A DNA stretch of 64,000 nucleotides, taken from an uncultured Prevotella sp. GTDB lineage: Bacteria; Bacteroidota; Bacteroidia; Bacteroidales; Bacteroidaceae. The DNA is taken from NCBI GenBank assembly GCA_946415755.1, contig CAMKTS010000001.1, forward strand, positions 124,001-188,000, read 5' to 3'. The translations under genes and the position numbers were made by a program. Positions 15,959-24,184 of this stretch are shown one piece after another; position 1 is the first letter of the stretch; the number at the start of each line of letters is the position of its first letter. A model generated the notes under the pieces. It was not told the DNA's origin. It did not search any database and saw only the letters and a list, made by a program, of their open reading frames with translations.

Positions 15959-17116
15959 TTATTCCTCTGGATACATGCTGTGGTAAGCGTCCTCCAGGAA
16001 TTCTGCGTTCTTGGTGTGTTCAATCCATACCTGACGGATAGCGGGAATCTCCAGCAGACCCTGTGGGTGCAGACCGTTAAGACCTTCAAGGGGAACATCC
16101 ACAGTGTAGCCTGCGCGGGTGAAGTACTCATACCAGCTGTGCTCCTCGTGCTCAGGATCCATGGGGTGTTTCCAATACTCATCTCCCTCACCGGCCATAT
16201 CGTTGTGAGCGTGGTCACCGGCGATTGACATCAGGGCATGCAGATACAGCTTTCCGTTATTGAATCCCTTTGCCTTCATACGTTCCATCACATTCTGCTT
16301 GTAGTTGCCAGGCATATCGACCGTACCTACGAAGAACTTGTTGCTTATCTTCTGCAGGGCAGTCTCCAACTGCTCATAACGCTCGTTGGCCTTGAAGGTG
16401 TCGTAGTTGTCGGGGTTACCGTGACCCATGAAGGCCACACAGCCATCAGTCAGTTCATTGGCAAACTTATTAGCCAGCTCGTCGGCAACCTTGTTAACGT
16501 CGGCATCGGGGTCGTTCAGCAGAGGCATACCCAGGAAGATGGCCTTGTTGGCCTCGAGTTCTGCCAGATAAGCGTCGTCCAGATGAGCATCACCCAGATA
16601 ACCGTTGTTCATGAACTTCTTGACGGCAGCCACCACACCGGCAAACTCCTCACCGGGGATAACCTGCAGCGACTGAACGTAGATTTTCTCGTACTTGGCG
16701 GCACCAATGGCGTGCAACAGGTAGCGTGGCTCGTAGTAGTCGCGCTTGACGATGTTTCCAGCGTCGTCAACGTTCTCACCAACGCTTGCACGGTTGATGC
16801 AGATGTCGCTTGAGAAACAGACGTAGACATCGGCTTTGGGGAATGCGGCCTCGTATGCGGCCTTGGTCTGGTCGAAAGCCTTGAAGGCATTGTCCCAGGT
16901 AGAGCCGAAGGCAACCAGCAGAACGGCTTCCTTCTTACCAGAAGCGGCCTTCTGTGCGGCCACCATCTGGTCGTTGACGGCAAACTCAGAAACGATGTTC
17001 TGAATGGTCTGTTGTACGTTCGTTGCGGGAGTGTCATCATCACCGCAAGAGATGAACACGGGAGCTGCCAGAGCCATTGCCGCAGCAGCCAGGATGAAAG
17101 ACTTAATCTTCTTCAT
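15959..17116 (-). CDS. cbiK: CbiK-like cobalt chelatase lipoprotein
   Basis: A 385-residue protein of the CbiK family, which inserts cobalt into sirohydrochlorin (anaerobic cobalamin route). Marks are LLVAFGSTWDNAF, VQSLQVIPGEEF, the metal-site CVAFMGHGNP, FVGTVDMPGNY and SIAGDHAHNDMAGE. Unlike cytoplasmic CbiK (about 260 aa), it begins with a lipoprotein signal, APVFISCGDDD, and an extra spacer, so it should sit in the periplasm or on the outer membrane. Periplasmic CbiK is known in Desulfovibrio, where a haem-linked role is discussed. It lies between two TonB receptors, which suggests handling of an imported tetrapyrrole rather than, or besides, de novo synthesis. Confidence 0.88.
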   Translation of the reverse strand: MKKIKSFILAAAAMALAAPVFISCGDDDTPATNVQQTIQNIVSEFAVNDQMVAAQKAASGKKEAVLLVAFGSTWDNAFKAFDQTKAAYEAAFPKADVYVCFSSDICINRASVGENVDDAGNIVKRDYYEPRYLLHAIGAAKYEKIYVQSLQVIPGEEFAGVVAAVKKFMNNGYLGDAHLDDAYLAELEANKAIFLGMPLLNDPDADVNKVADELANKFANELTDGCVAFMGHGNPDNYDTFKANERYEQLETALQKISNKFFVGTVDMPGNYKQNVMERMKAKGFNNGKLYLHALMSIAGDHAHNDMAGEGDEYWKHPMDPEHEEHSWYEYFTRAGYTVDVPLEGLNGLHPQGLLEIPAIRQVWIEHTKNAEFLEDAYHSMYPEE

Positions 17117-19313
17117 TGCTTGTTTTTTGTTTAGTTGATAGAATATGTTTGTTCACACGTTTTCCGTAGTTGAATCGGATATTCAGCGTTGCAAATACCG
17201 TCCGTCCCGAGGTGTTGGTACCCAGATGATAGGGACGCATGGTACGGTCGACGTAGTTGAAGATGTTGTCGATGCCCAAGTCAATCTTGTAGGCCAGCAT
17301 CTTGTTCTGTTTGCCAAGGTTGTGGCTGGTATTCAGTCGCCAAATCTGGTAACCCTTGCCGTTACCGTTGTTCTCATAATAGCGTGTCGTACTGCCTCGT
17401 GTGGAGAGACTTACGCCCAGGTCATACCAGTCGGCAAACGAATGGTTGTACATAGCCGAGGCACTCCATTTATGGTACGCCGTGCCGTCAATGACAACCT
17501 CGTACATCCTGTTTTCGCTATCGTCAAACAGTTGAGCCTTGGTATCCAGGTAGCTATAGGAGGCGTTGAGTGTCAGACCCTTTATCGGTTTGTACGACAG
17601 TGTGATGTCAATGCCACAGGTGCGGGCATCGTTCATGTTCTTATACATGCGCGCCTGTACATGATTACTTCCGTCGCCCAGATAGGCGGTGGTAATGCCT
17701 GCGGGTATCTCGCCAACGGGTACGTTGACCAAGGCTATCATGTTGTCGAGCTTGTTCACATAGCCCGTTATGGAAGCGGTAAACTTTCTGGTGCGATATT
17801 CCACGTTGGCTGAGTAGTAGTTGCTGGTCTGGGGTTTCAACTGCAGGTTGCCGATGTTGAAGAACGTGCTGCTGCCCATGACGTGCAGGTAACGGTAGTG
17901 CAGCTCCTTAACGGTAGGTGTCTTGAAACCCTGACTCCACCCTACGCGGAAACGGAAGTCGCCCCAAGAGAGCATGGCACTCACCTTGGGTGTCAGGCGC
18001 ACGCCGAAGTTGCGGTTGTCTACCAGGCGCAGACCTGCGGTGATGTTGAGCCAACGAAGCATATTGAATTCGTCCTGCACATACAGGGCTGATGTCCAGT
18101 CGCTGGCAGAGCCGTTGTCTGTGCGCTCGGGAGCCTTCAGGTAGTCGTAGCGGTATTCGACACCTGTATTCAGCGTGTTGCCGTAAGGCAGATAGAAGAT
18201 ACCCTTCAATTGAGCCATCAGACGTTCCTGGTTGCTCTGTAGATTGCTCTGTCCTGGTTTCATCAGCACAGGGAACCACTCGCCGTTCATGTCGCCGAAC
18301 TCTTCTCCCACCAGGTGCATCATCTCATAGGTGCCACGGGTATAGTCGTAATAGTAGGCGTGTTTGTTCCAGTCCACGTCCAAGGTAATGACGTTCTGCT
18401 TGGAGGCATTTCTCCATTTCTCGTTCTCTTCATTTCTTATTTTCCCGAATAGCCACTTTCCACCTGCCGATGCCGATGCATTGTTGTAGCGAAGGTCGTA
18501 GGTGTAGACATCGCAGCTGGGGTGAGTGCCATTGCGTGGGCGGCGGATGAACTTCTTGTAGTACGTTCCCTCGGCATAGAGTTCGAGGTTCTTGGTGGGT
18601 TTAAAGGTCAGACGCTCGGCCAGTTGCCAGTTGCGGAAACGGTTTACCGTCTTGTTCTTGCTGTCAGTCAGCACCACGGCCTCGGCAAATTCCTCCGACG
18701 TGTTCTGCCAACCGTCGTTGCGTTGCATCTGGAAGTTGGTATGCGAAGAGAACTTACCCAGCGTCACTACTAGGCTGTTGTGCTGTCTCAGGTCGTTATG
18801 CGTGCCATAGCGTGTGGTATTCTCCAGCAGCAAGCCTCCCTCCGTATGCTTCTTGGTGATGATATTGATGACACCTGCCATGGCATCGCTACCGTAAAGT
18901 GCACTCTGCGCACCCTTTACGATTTCAATCTTCTCGATGTTGTGGGGGTCAATGAGGCCGAGGTCGTTCTCACCACCTACGTCGCCATGGATGCGCTTGC
19001 CGTCAATCAGTATCAGGATGTAGGAGTTGCCCAAGCCGTTCAGCTGCATCTGACTGCCCATGTCGCCCTCGTTGAAGGCAAACGATGCCGTCAGCCCGGA
19101 GAGGATGTCCTCCAGACTCTTGCCACCATAGCTGCGCAATGCACTGCCACTGATGACCTCCGTTTGAACGGGGGCATCTTTCAGCGTGTGCTGCGTACCA
19201 GTACCTGTCACTACGACCTCTTGCAACGTAGCCTCCTTGTCAACGGTCTGTGCTTGAAGCATGGGTAGTAGGCATAGCCATGACATACCCGCTATCAGCA
19301 GTCTTTTCATCAT
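17103..19313 (-). CDS. TonB-dependent receptor, first gene after cobalamin riboswitch
   Basis: A 736-residue outer-membrane receptor. Signal peptide MMKRLLIAGMSWLCLLPMLQAQ; plug with EVVVTGTGTQHTLKDAPVQ and EIVKGAQSALYGSDAMAGVINI; barrel with SQGFKTPTVKELHYRY. The C-terminus runs into KRVNKHILSTKQKTSNEED after the last strand and overlaps the CbiK-like gene by 14 bases. A cobalamin riboswitch directly upstream shows B12 control, so corrinoid import is the likely job. It is similar in style to the receptor at 13827-15953, so they may be duplicates with different cargo. Confidence 0.92.
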   Translation of the reverse strand: MMKRLLIAGMSWLCLLPMLQAQTVDKEATLQEVVVTGTGTQHTLKDAPVQTEVISGSALRSYGGKSLEDILSGLTASFAFNEGDMGSQMQLNGLGNSYILILIDGKRIHGDVGGENDLGLIDPHNIEKIEIVKGAQSALYGSDAMAGVINIITKKHTEGGLLLENTTRYGTHNDLRQHNSLVVTLGKFSSHTNFQMQRNDGWQNTSEEFAEAVVLTDSKNKTVNRFRNWQLAERLTFKPTKNLELYAEGTYYKKFIRRPRNGTHPSCDVYTYDLRYNNASASAGGKWLFGKIRNEENEKWRNASKQNVITLDVDWNKHAYYYDYTRGTYEMMHLVGEEFGDMNGEWFPVLMKPGQSNLQSNQERLMAQLKGIFYLPYGNTLNTGVEYRYDYLKAPERTDNGSASDWTSALYVQDEFNMLRWLNITAGLRLVDNRNFGVRLTPKVSAMLSWGDFRFRVGWSQGFKTPTVKELHYRYLHVMGSSTFFNIGNLQLKPQTSNYYSANVEYRTRKFTASITGYVNKLDNMIALVNVPVGEIPAGITTAYLGDGSNHVQARMYKNMNDARTCGIDITLSYKPIKGLTLNASYSYLDTKAQLFDDSENRMYEVVIDGTAYHKWSASAMYNHSFADWYDLGVSLSTRGSTTRYYENNGNGKGYQIWRLNTSHNLGKQNKMLAYKIDLGIDNIFNYVDRTMRPYHLGTNTSGRTVFATLNIRFNYGKRVNKHILSTKQKTSNEED

Positions 19314-19375
19314 AACTGTTATTAAAAAATCTACTGCTCAACCCTATTCCCGGAGTCTTTGCTTCTTCAGTTTGA

Positions 19376-19537
19376 CGTGGCAGGTTTCCTGGCTCTCTCC
19401 AAAAAGTCCGCCTTCCCGATTGTGCGTCAGTGGCTTTATGTGGACTTTCCATAATGGAGATGACAGTAGCGGGTACTGCTCAGGACTTGCACCTGATTCC
19501 CTTTTATGCACCGGTGAAACACCAATACATCACCATG
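19376..19537 (-). promoter_or_regulatory. cobalamin (AdoCbl) riboswitch
   Basis: The minus-strand leader contains the B12 box AGCCACTG (core at 19428-19434), the conserved core GGGAATCAGGTGCAAGTCC then GAGCAGTACCCGCTACTGT, and the closing GCCAGGAAACCTGCC. All are hallmark blocks of the cobalamin aptamer in the right order. No U-tailed terminator follows before the ATG at 19313, so control is probably at translation. It should repress the receptor-CbiK-receptor-CbiAP-CbiB operon when B12 is plentiful. Confidence 0.95.
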
Positions 19538-19544
19538 TCGGGTG

Positions 19545-19552
19545 CAAAGGTA
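19545..19552 (-). promoter_or_regulatory. promoter -7 element upstream of riboswitch
   Basis: TACCTTTG on the minus strand, about 8 bases before the riboswitch begins. Confidence 0.6.
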
Positions 19553-19681
19553 CGAAATAAGTGAGAGAAAAACAAGAAAAACATACTTTTTCTTTTGTTT
19601 TGTCGAGCGAAAGGTTTCTTCAGCATGGACAAAGTTGCGAAATTATTTTTGATTTTGAGCGACAGATTGTGATTTATTTTG

Positions 19682-19689
19682 TACCTTTG
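19682..19689 (+). promoter_or_regulatory. promoter -7 element of the cbiHC operon
   Basis: TACCTTTG ends 8 bases before the ATG at 19698, so the leader is only a few bases. No riboswitch fits on this strand between 19560 and 19697. Confidence 0.6.
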
Positions 19690-19697
19690 CCAACAAT

Positions 19698-21095
19698 ATG
19701 GGAAAAGTTATCATTGCAGGCATAGGTCCTGGCAGCAAAGAAGACATCACGCCCGCCGTACTCGAAGCGGTGCGCGAAGCTGATGTCGTTGTGGGATATA
19801 AGTATTATTTCCAGTTCGTTGAACCCTATCTGCCAAAAGGGTGTGAGTGTGTCGATACGGGGATGAAGAAGGAACGCGAACGTGCTGAACAGGCTTTTGA
19901 ACTTGCAGAACAGGGCAAGACCGTTGTCATCATTTCCTCTGGTGATGCAGGCATATACGGCATGGCTCCTCTGGTTTATGAGATGAAGCATGAGCGACAG
20001 TCGGAGATACAGGTGGAAGCATTGCCAGGCATCTCGGCTTTCCAGAAGGCGGCCTCGCTGTTAGGGGCACCCATTGGCCATGATATGTGTATCATCTCGC
20101 TCTCTGACCTGATGACACCTTGGGAAGTGATAGAACGCCGCATCAAGGCTGCTGCCGAAGGCGACTTTGTGACGGCCGTCTATAATCCAAAGTCGCAGGG
20201 CAGGTATTGGCAACTCTACCGACTGCAGGAACTGTTTTTGGAATATCGCTCGGCTGATACGCCCGTAGGTTATGTACGTCAGGCAGGTCGTGAGGAACAG
20301 AATGTCAAAATCACTACCTTGGGTGACTTCAATCCCGAGGATATTGATATGTTCACTGTCGTACTGATTGGCAATTCCCAATCGTATGTCACAGACGGGA
20401 AGATGATTACTCCTCGCGGCTATTATACTGGTACTCAGGAACGTGCAGAGAAGCCAGGCCAGCAGATTATGATGGAGTCGTTCCGCACGATAGCGGGCGA
20501 ACTGAAAAGGGACTATCCTTTGGACCATAAGTGGGCGTTGTTGCATGCCATCCATACTACAGCCGATTTTGAGATGGAAGACATCCTCTATACGGATGTT
20601 GGGGCTGTGGAGACTATATATAATAAGGTACGTAATGGCACACTGAAAACCATAGTAACAGATGTCACAATGGCAGCCAGCGGTATCCGCAAGGGTGCGC
20701 TCCAACGTTTGGACATCGAGGTGAAGTGCTACTTGAATGATGCTCGCGTGGCCGAGTTCTCCTCGGCCAACAATATCACCCGTACTCAAGCCGGCATCCG
20801 TCTCGCCGTAGAGGAACACCCTGATGCGCTCTTTGCTTTTGGTAACGCTCCCACTGCCTTGATGGAACTGTGCGACCTGATCCGTAAGGGAAAGGCAAAG
20901 CCAGCGGGCATCATAGCCGCTCCTGTTGGATTTGTACATGTTCGTGAATCGAAGCACATGGTAAAGCCCTTCAGGGATATTCCGAAAATTATCGTAGAAG
21001 GGCGTAAGGGCGGCAGCAACCTTGCCGCCACGCTCTGTAATGCCATCATGACATTCGACGATGCCAAGCAACTGAAACCTGGTCGCGATTTATGA
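19698..21095 (+). CDS. fused precorrin-3B C17-methyltransferase / precorrin-8X methylmutase (CbiH-CbiC)
   Basis: A 465-residue fusion. Residues 1 to about 245 are CbiH/CobJ, the SAM-dependent ring-contracting C17 methylase: VIIAGIGPGSKEDITPAV, SSGDAGIYGMAPLVYE, ALPGISAFQKAASLLGAPIGHD and FTVVLIGNSQSY. Residues from about 265 are CbiC/CobH, which moves the C11 methyl to C12: LDHKWALLHAIHTTADFEM with the catalytic histidine, TDVTMAASGI and FGNAPTALMEL. The two domains act at different steps of the pathway. First gene of the plus-strand corrin series; the next gene overlaps it by 4 bases. Confidence 0.96.
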   Translation: MGKVIIAGIGPGSKEDITPAVLEAVREADVVVGYKYYFQFVEPYLPKGCECVDTGMKKERERAEQAFELAEQGKTVVIISSGDAGIYGMAPLVYEMKHERQSEIQVEALPGISAFQKAASLLGAPIGHDMCIISLSDLMTPWEVIERRIKAAAEGDFVTAVYNPKSQGRYWQLYRLQELFLEYRSADTPVGYVRQAGREEQNVKITTLGDFNPEDIDMFTVVLIGNSQSYVTDGKMITPRGYYTGTQERAEKPGQQIMMESFRTIAGELKRDYPLDHKWALLHAIHTTADFEMEDILYTDVGAVETIYNKVRNGTLKTIVTDVTMAASGIRKGALQRLDIEVKCYLNDARVAEFSSANNITRTQAGIRLAVEEHPDALFAFGNAPTALMELCDLIRKGKAKPAGIIAAPVGFVHVRESKHMVKPFRDIPKIIVEGRKGGSNLAATLCNAIMTFDDAKQLKPGRDL

Positions 21096-22297
21096 AGACG
21101 TGTGACATCATAGGAATCAGCGATAGCCGCAGGGTGTGGTTTCCACCTGAGGTGATGGATGCCATCAAGAACGGATGCGTGTTCTCTGGTGGCATACGTC
21201 ATCATGAGATTGTGGGCCAACTGTTGCCCAAAGATGCCGTATGGATAGATATCACCGTTCCATTGGAAAAGGTGTTCGAACAGTATATGTACTACGATCA
21301 TGTTGTGATCTTTGCATCGGGCGACCCGCTGTTCTTCGGTTTTGCCAACACCGTTCAGCGCGAATGCAAAGAGGTAAGGATGAGGGTGTTTCCATCGCCC
21401 AACTCACTGCAGATGCTGGCTCACAGGATGGGGGTGGCTTATGATGACATGCGTGTGGTGTCGCTCACTGGTCGTGACTGGCAAAAACTGGACGAGGCGC
21501 TCATTCATGGCGAGAGGATGATAGGGTGCCTGACGGATAGGACAAAGACTCCACATACCATCCACCAGCGGATGACGGAATATGGCTATACGGACTACCA
21601 GATGACGGTTGGCGAGAATCTTGGCAATGAAGACAAGGAACGTGTAAGCCCATATGACGATAAGACCGTTTACGAACATCCCAACTGCATCATCCTGCAA
21701 AAAACTGCACAAAAGGGTCGGTTCCGCTGTGCATTCGGCATTCCTGATAACGAATTTGCGTTATTGGATGGCCGAGAGAAGATGATTACTAAGATGCCCA
21801 TTCGTCTGCTGACATTACAGGCACTGGAGCTGCCAAAGAAACATGTGCTGTGGGATATCGGCTTCTGTACGGGCAGCATCAGCATTGAGGCACGCCTTCA
21901 GTTCCCTCATCTGCAGATTGAGGCTTTCGAGATTCGTCCTGAGTGCGAGGCTATCATCCAAGAGAATGCCCGCCGTTTCGGTACACCAGGCATCAGCGTT
22001 AACATGGGCGACTTCCTCCAAGCCACTATTCCCGCCGATTCTCCGACGGGACATCCCGATGCCGTCTTCATTGGTGGTCATGGAGGGCACCTCAAGGAGA
22101 TCATGGCCAAGGTGCTGACGGTATTAGCACCCGATGGCTGCATCGTCATGAACAGCGTCAAGGCTCCTAAAGTCACAACAGACAGTCATCAGCTTTTGGA
22201 CGAAGCCTGTCAGGAACTTGGCTTGCGACAGGAGTCCCCAATGAGAATAGTCATCGACGAACATCACCCCATAGAGATATTAAAATGCAAAAGATAG
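21092..22297 (+). CDS. bifunctional CbiE-CbiT (precorrin-6Y/7 C5,15-methyltransferase, decarboxylating)
   Basis: A 401-residue enzyme. The CbiE half (1 to about 190) methylates C5 and has the FASGDPLFFGF loop and VFPSPNSLQMLAHRMG. The CbiT half (from about 210) methylates C15 and decarboxylates, with the SAM-binding motif LWDIGFCTGSISIEA and FIGGHGGHLKEI. This arrangement equals CobL and is common. It overlaps its neighbours by 4 bases upstream and 13 bases downstream, showing tight translational coupling. Confidence 0.95.
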   Translation: MKTCDIIGISDSRRVWFPPEVMDAIKNGCVFSGGIRHHEIVGQLLPKDAVWIDITVPLEKVFEQYMYYDHVVIFASGDPLFFGFANTVQRECKEVRMRVFPSPNSLQMLAHRMGVAYDDMRVVSLTGRDWQKLDEALIHGERMIGCLTDRTKTPHTIHQRMTEYGYTDYQMTVGENLGNEDKERVSPYDDKTVYEHPNCIILQKTAQKGRFRCAFGIPDNEFALLDGREKMITKMPIRLLTLQALELPKKHVLWDIGFCTGSISIEARLQFPHLQIEAFEIRPECEAIIQENARRFGTPGISVNMGDFLQATIPADSPTGHPDAVFIGGHGGHLKEIMAKVLTVLAPDGCIVMNSVKAPKVTTDSHQLLDEACQELGLRQESPMRIVIDEHHPIEILKCKR

Positions 22298-24153
22298 CAG
22301 TCGTTCAAATCAGTGAGGCAGGCAAGGGTATAGCCGATACCTTGATGCGCAGCCAATGTTCAATGTTCAATGTTCAATGTTCAACGTCCAATGTTCAATG
22401 TTCAACGTCCAATGTTCAATGTTCAATGGACAAAATCAGTCGCTCTGACGTTGGCAGGCGTTGGAAGGATTTCGATGCCTTTGTCTTCATTGGGGCGATG
22501 GGCATTTGCGTGCGCACCATTGCACCGTATGTGGAGGATAAGCACGAAGACCCTGCCGTGGTATGTATCGACAGTATGGGACGGAACGCCATCGCCGTGC
22601 TCTCAGGACATATCGGAGGAGCCAACGACTTGGCTCGTGAGGTAGCAGCGGCGACAGGAGCCAGGGAGGTCATCACCACCCAGAGCGACAATGCCGGACT
22701 GTGGGCACTTGACACCCTGGCGGTTCGTTTCGGATGGGCTGTCATTGATGCACAGCAGCTCAACGGCTGCATCTTTGCATTTACAGCCTGTCAGCCTACC
22801 GCCTTGCTGCTGGCTGTCCGCGATGAGGGTACAGACTATCTGGAACGCACTTTGCCGCCACATGTGACAGTGGTCAACAGTATCGACGAAGTCAGTGCCG
22901 ACCGCTACCGTCTGCTCATTGTCGTATCGCCGTTTGCTATCGATGAACCGGCAGGAGTGAGGGTGCTGCACTATATCCCCGGGGTGATGACTGTCGGCTT
23001 CGGCCTGGCTCATCGCCCAGCCGACTATACCGAGATTTACGACCAGATGAACAAAGCTGTTGTGGCAGCGGGGCTGCTGCCGAATGTCAGACAGTATTGC
23101 ACCATCGACGTGAAAGCTGACGAGCCGTTCGTCGGTGAGCTGCAACGGCGTGACGAGACCGTTACCTTCTTTACTGCCGGGCAGCTGGCCGAGGTTGATG
23201 TGCCCAACCCCAGTGCTACCGTCGAGAAGCATGTGGGAACCCCCAGCGTCTGTGAGGCTGCCGCCATTCTTGGCTCCAATCATGGCAAACTCGTTATAAC
23301 TAAAATAAAAGGCAAGACGTGGACGGCCGCCGTAGCCATTGATCGCTGCTATCTGCGCGAGGGTCATATCGAGATTGTGGGAGCAGGCCCTGGCGACCCA
23401 GACTTGGTCAGCGTTCGTGGCAGAAAGATGCTTGAGCGGGCAGATCTTATCCTCTATGCAGGCTCTCTGGTGCCTAAGGCCCTTACCGAGTGTCACAAGC
23501 CAGGAGCCGTTGTCCGCTCTTCTGCTGACATGACGCTTGAAGAACAATGTACACTCATGAAGGAGCATTACAACAAGGGGCACTTCATTGTTCGTCTGCA
23601 TACCGGTGACCCCTGCATCTTTGGGGCCATACAGGAGCAGATGGCCTTCTTCGACCAAAACCACATGCAGTATCATATCACGCCAGGCATTTCTTCCTTT
23701 CTCGCTGCAGCAGCTGAACTCCGAAGCCAGTTCACCATTCCGGAGCGTTGCCAAACGATTATTCTCACTCGTGGCGAAGGTCGTACCCCCATGCCTGAGA
23801 AGGAACAGCTCCATCTGTTGGCTAAGAGCCAGAGTACGATGTGCATCTTCCTCTCTGCATCCATCGTCGATGATGTGCAGCGCGAGTTGCTGATGGAGTA
23901 TCCTGGGGACACTCCCGTTGCAGCCTGCTATCATCTCACCTGGCCCGACCAGAAGATCTGTCGGGGTAAGCTCAAAGATCTCGCCAAGATGGTTCACGAT
24001 AATCATCTTACTCTTACAACGATGCTCGTGGTGGGCGAGGCCATCGACAATCGCCACGGTTTCTCCGAACTCTATTCCAAGCATTTCACCCATCTCTTCC
24101 GTCAGGGAGCCGATGAGCCAGGCTCCCTAGCATTACCAGCAGAAGAATCATAA
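22285..24153 (+). CDS. fused cobalt-precorrin-5A hydrolase / precorrin-4 C11-methyltransferase (CbiG-CbiF)
   Basis: A 622-residue fusion. Residues 1 to about 355 are CbiG, which opens the lactone of cobalt-precorrin-5A: VFIGAMGICVRTIAPYVEDK and LSGHIGGANDLAREVA. Residues from about 361 are CbiF/CobM, the C11-methylase: IVGAGPGDPDLVSVRG, LHTGDPCIFGAIQEQM, TPGISSFLAAAAEL. Between the first strand (AVVQISEAGKG) and the FIGAMG block lies an insert of seven-residue repeats, NVQCSTS, coded by 7-bp repeats (22354-22428). It keeps the frame and probably forms a surface loop. Confidence 0.95.
   Translation: MQKIAVVQISEAGKGIADTLMRSQCSMFNVQCSTSNVQCSTSNVQCSMDKISRSDVGRRWKDFDAFVFIGAMGICVRTIAPYVEDKHEDPAVVCIDSMGRNAIAVLSGHIGGANDLAREVAAATGAREVITTQSDNAGLWALDTLAVRFGWAVIDAQQLNGCIFAFTACQPTALLLAVRDEGTDYLERTLPPHVTVVNSIDEVSADRYRLLIVVSPFAIDEPAGVRVLHYIPGVMTVGFGLAHRPADYTEIYDQMNKAVVAAGLLPNVRQYCTIDVKADEPFVGELQRRDETVTFFTAGQLAEVDVPNPSATVEKHVGTPSVCEAAAILGSNHGKLVITKIKGKTWTAAVAIDRCYLREGHIEIVGAGPGDPDLVSVRGRKMLERADLILYAGSLVPKALTECHKPGAVVRSSADMTLEEQCTLMKEHYNKGHFIVRLHTGDPCIFGAIQEQMAFFDQNHMQYHITPGISSFLAAAAELRSQFTIPERCQTIILTRGEGRTPMPEKEQLHLLAKSQSTMCIFLSASIVDDVQRELLMEYPGDTPVAACYHLTWPDQKICRGKLKDLAKMVHDNHLTLTTMLVVGEAIDNRHGFSELYSKHFTHLFRQGADEPGSLALPAEES
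22354..22428 (+). repeat. heptanucleotide repeat tract inside cbiG
   Basis: About 10-11 copies of CAATGTT and variants (CAACGTC). Three units make 21 bp, giving the heptapeptide NVQCSTS again and again. Confidence 0.9.
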
Positions 24154-24183
24154 AGTGTATTAATTCTAAAGTGTATTAATTCT
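24152..24183 (+). repeat. perfect 16-bp tandem duplication before the start codon
   Basis: AAAGTGTATTAATTCT occurs twice without gap (24152-24167 and 24168-24183), ending one base before the ATG at 24185. Confidence 0.85.
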
Positions 24184-24184
24184 A

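Noticed and set aside
20061..21071. 336-residue open frame on the minus strand
   Set aside because: Antisense to the CbiH-CbiC gene, no motif, no promoter.
22354..22428. CRISPR or intergenic repeat
   Set aside because: It is a 7-bp tandem repeat lying wholly inside the CbiG coding frame.
22603..24093. 496-residue open frame on the minus strand
   Set aside because: Antisense to the CbiG-CbiF gene; no recognisable domain.
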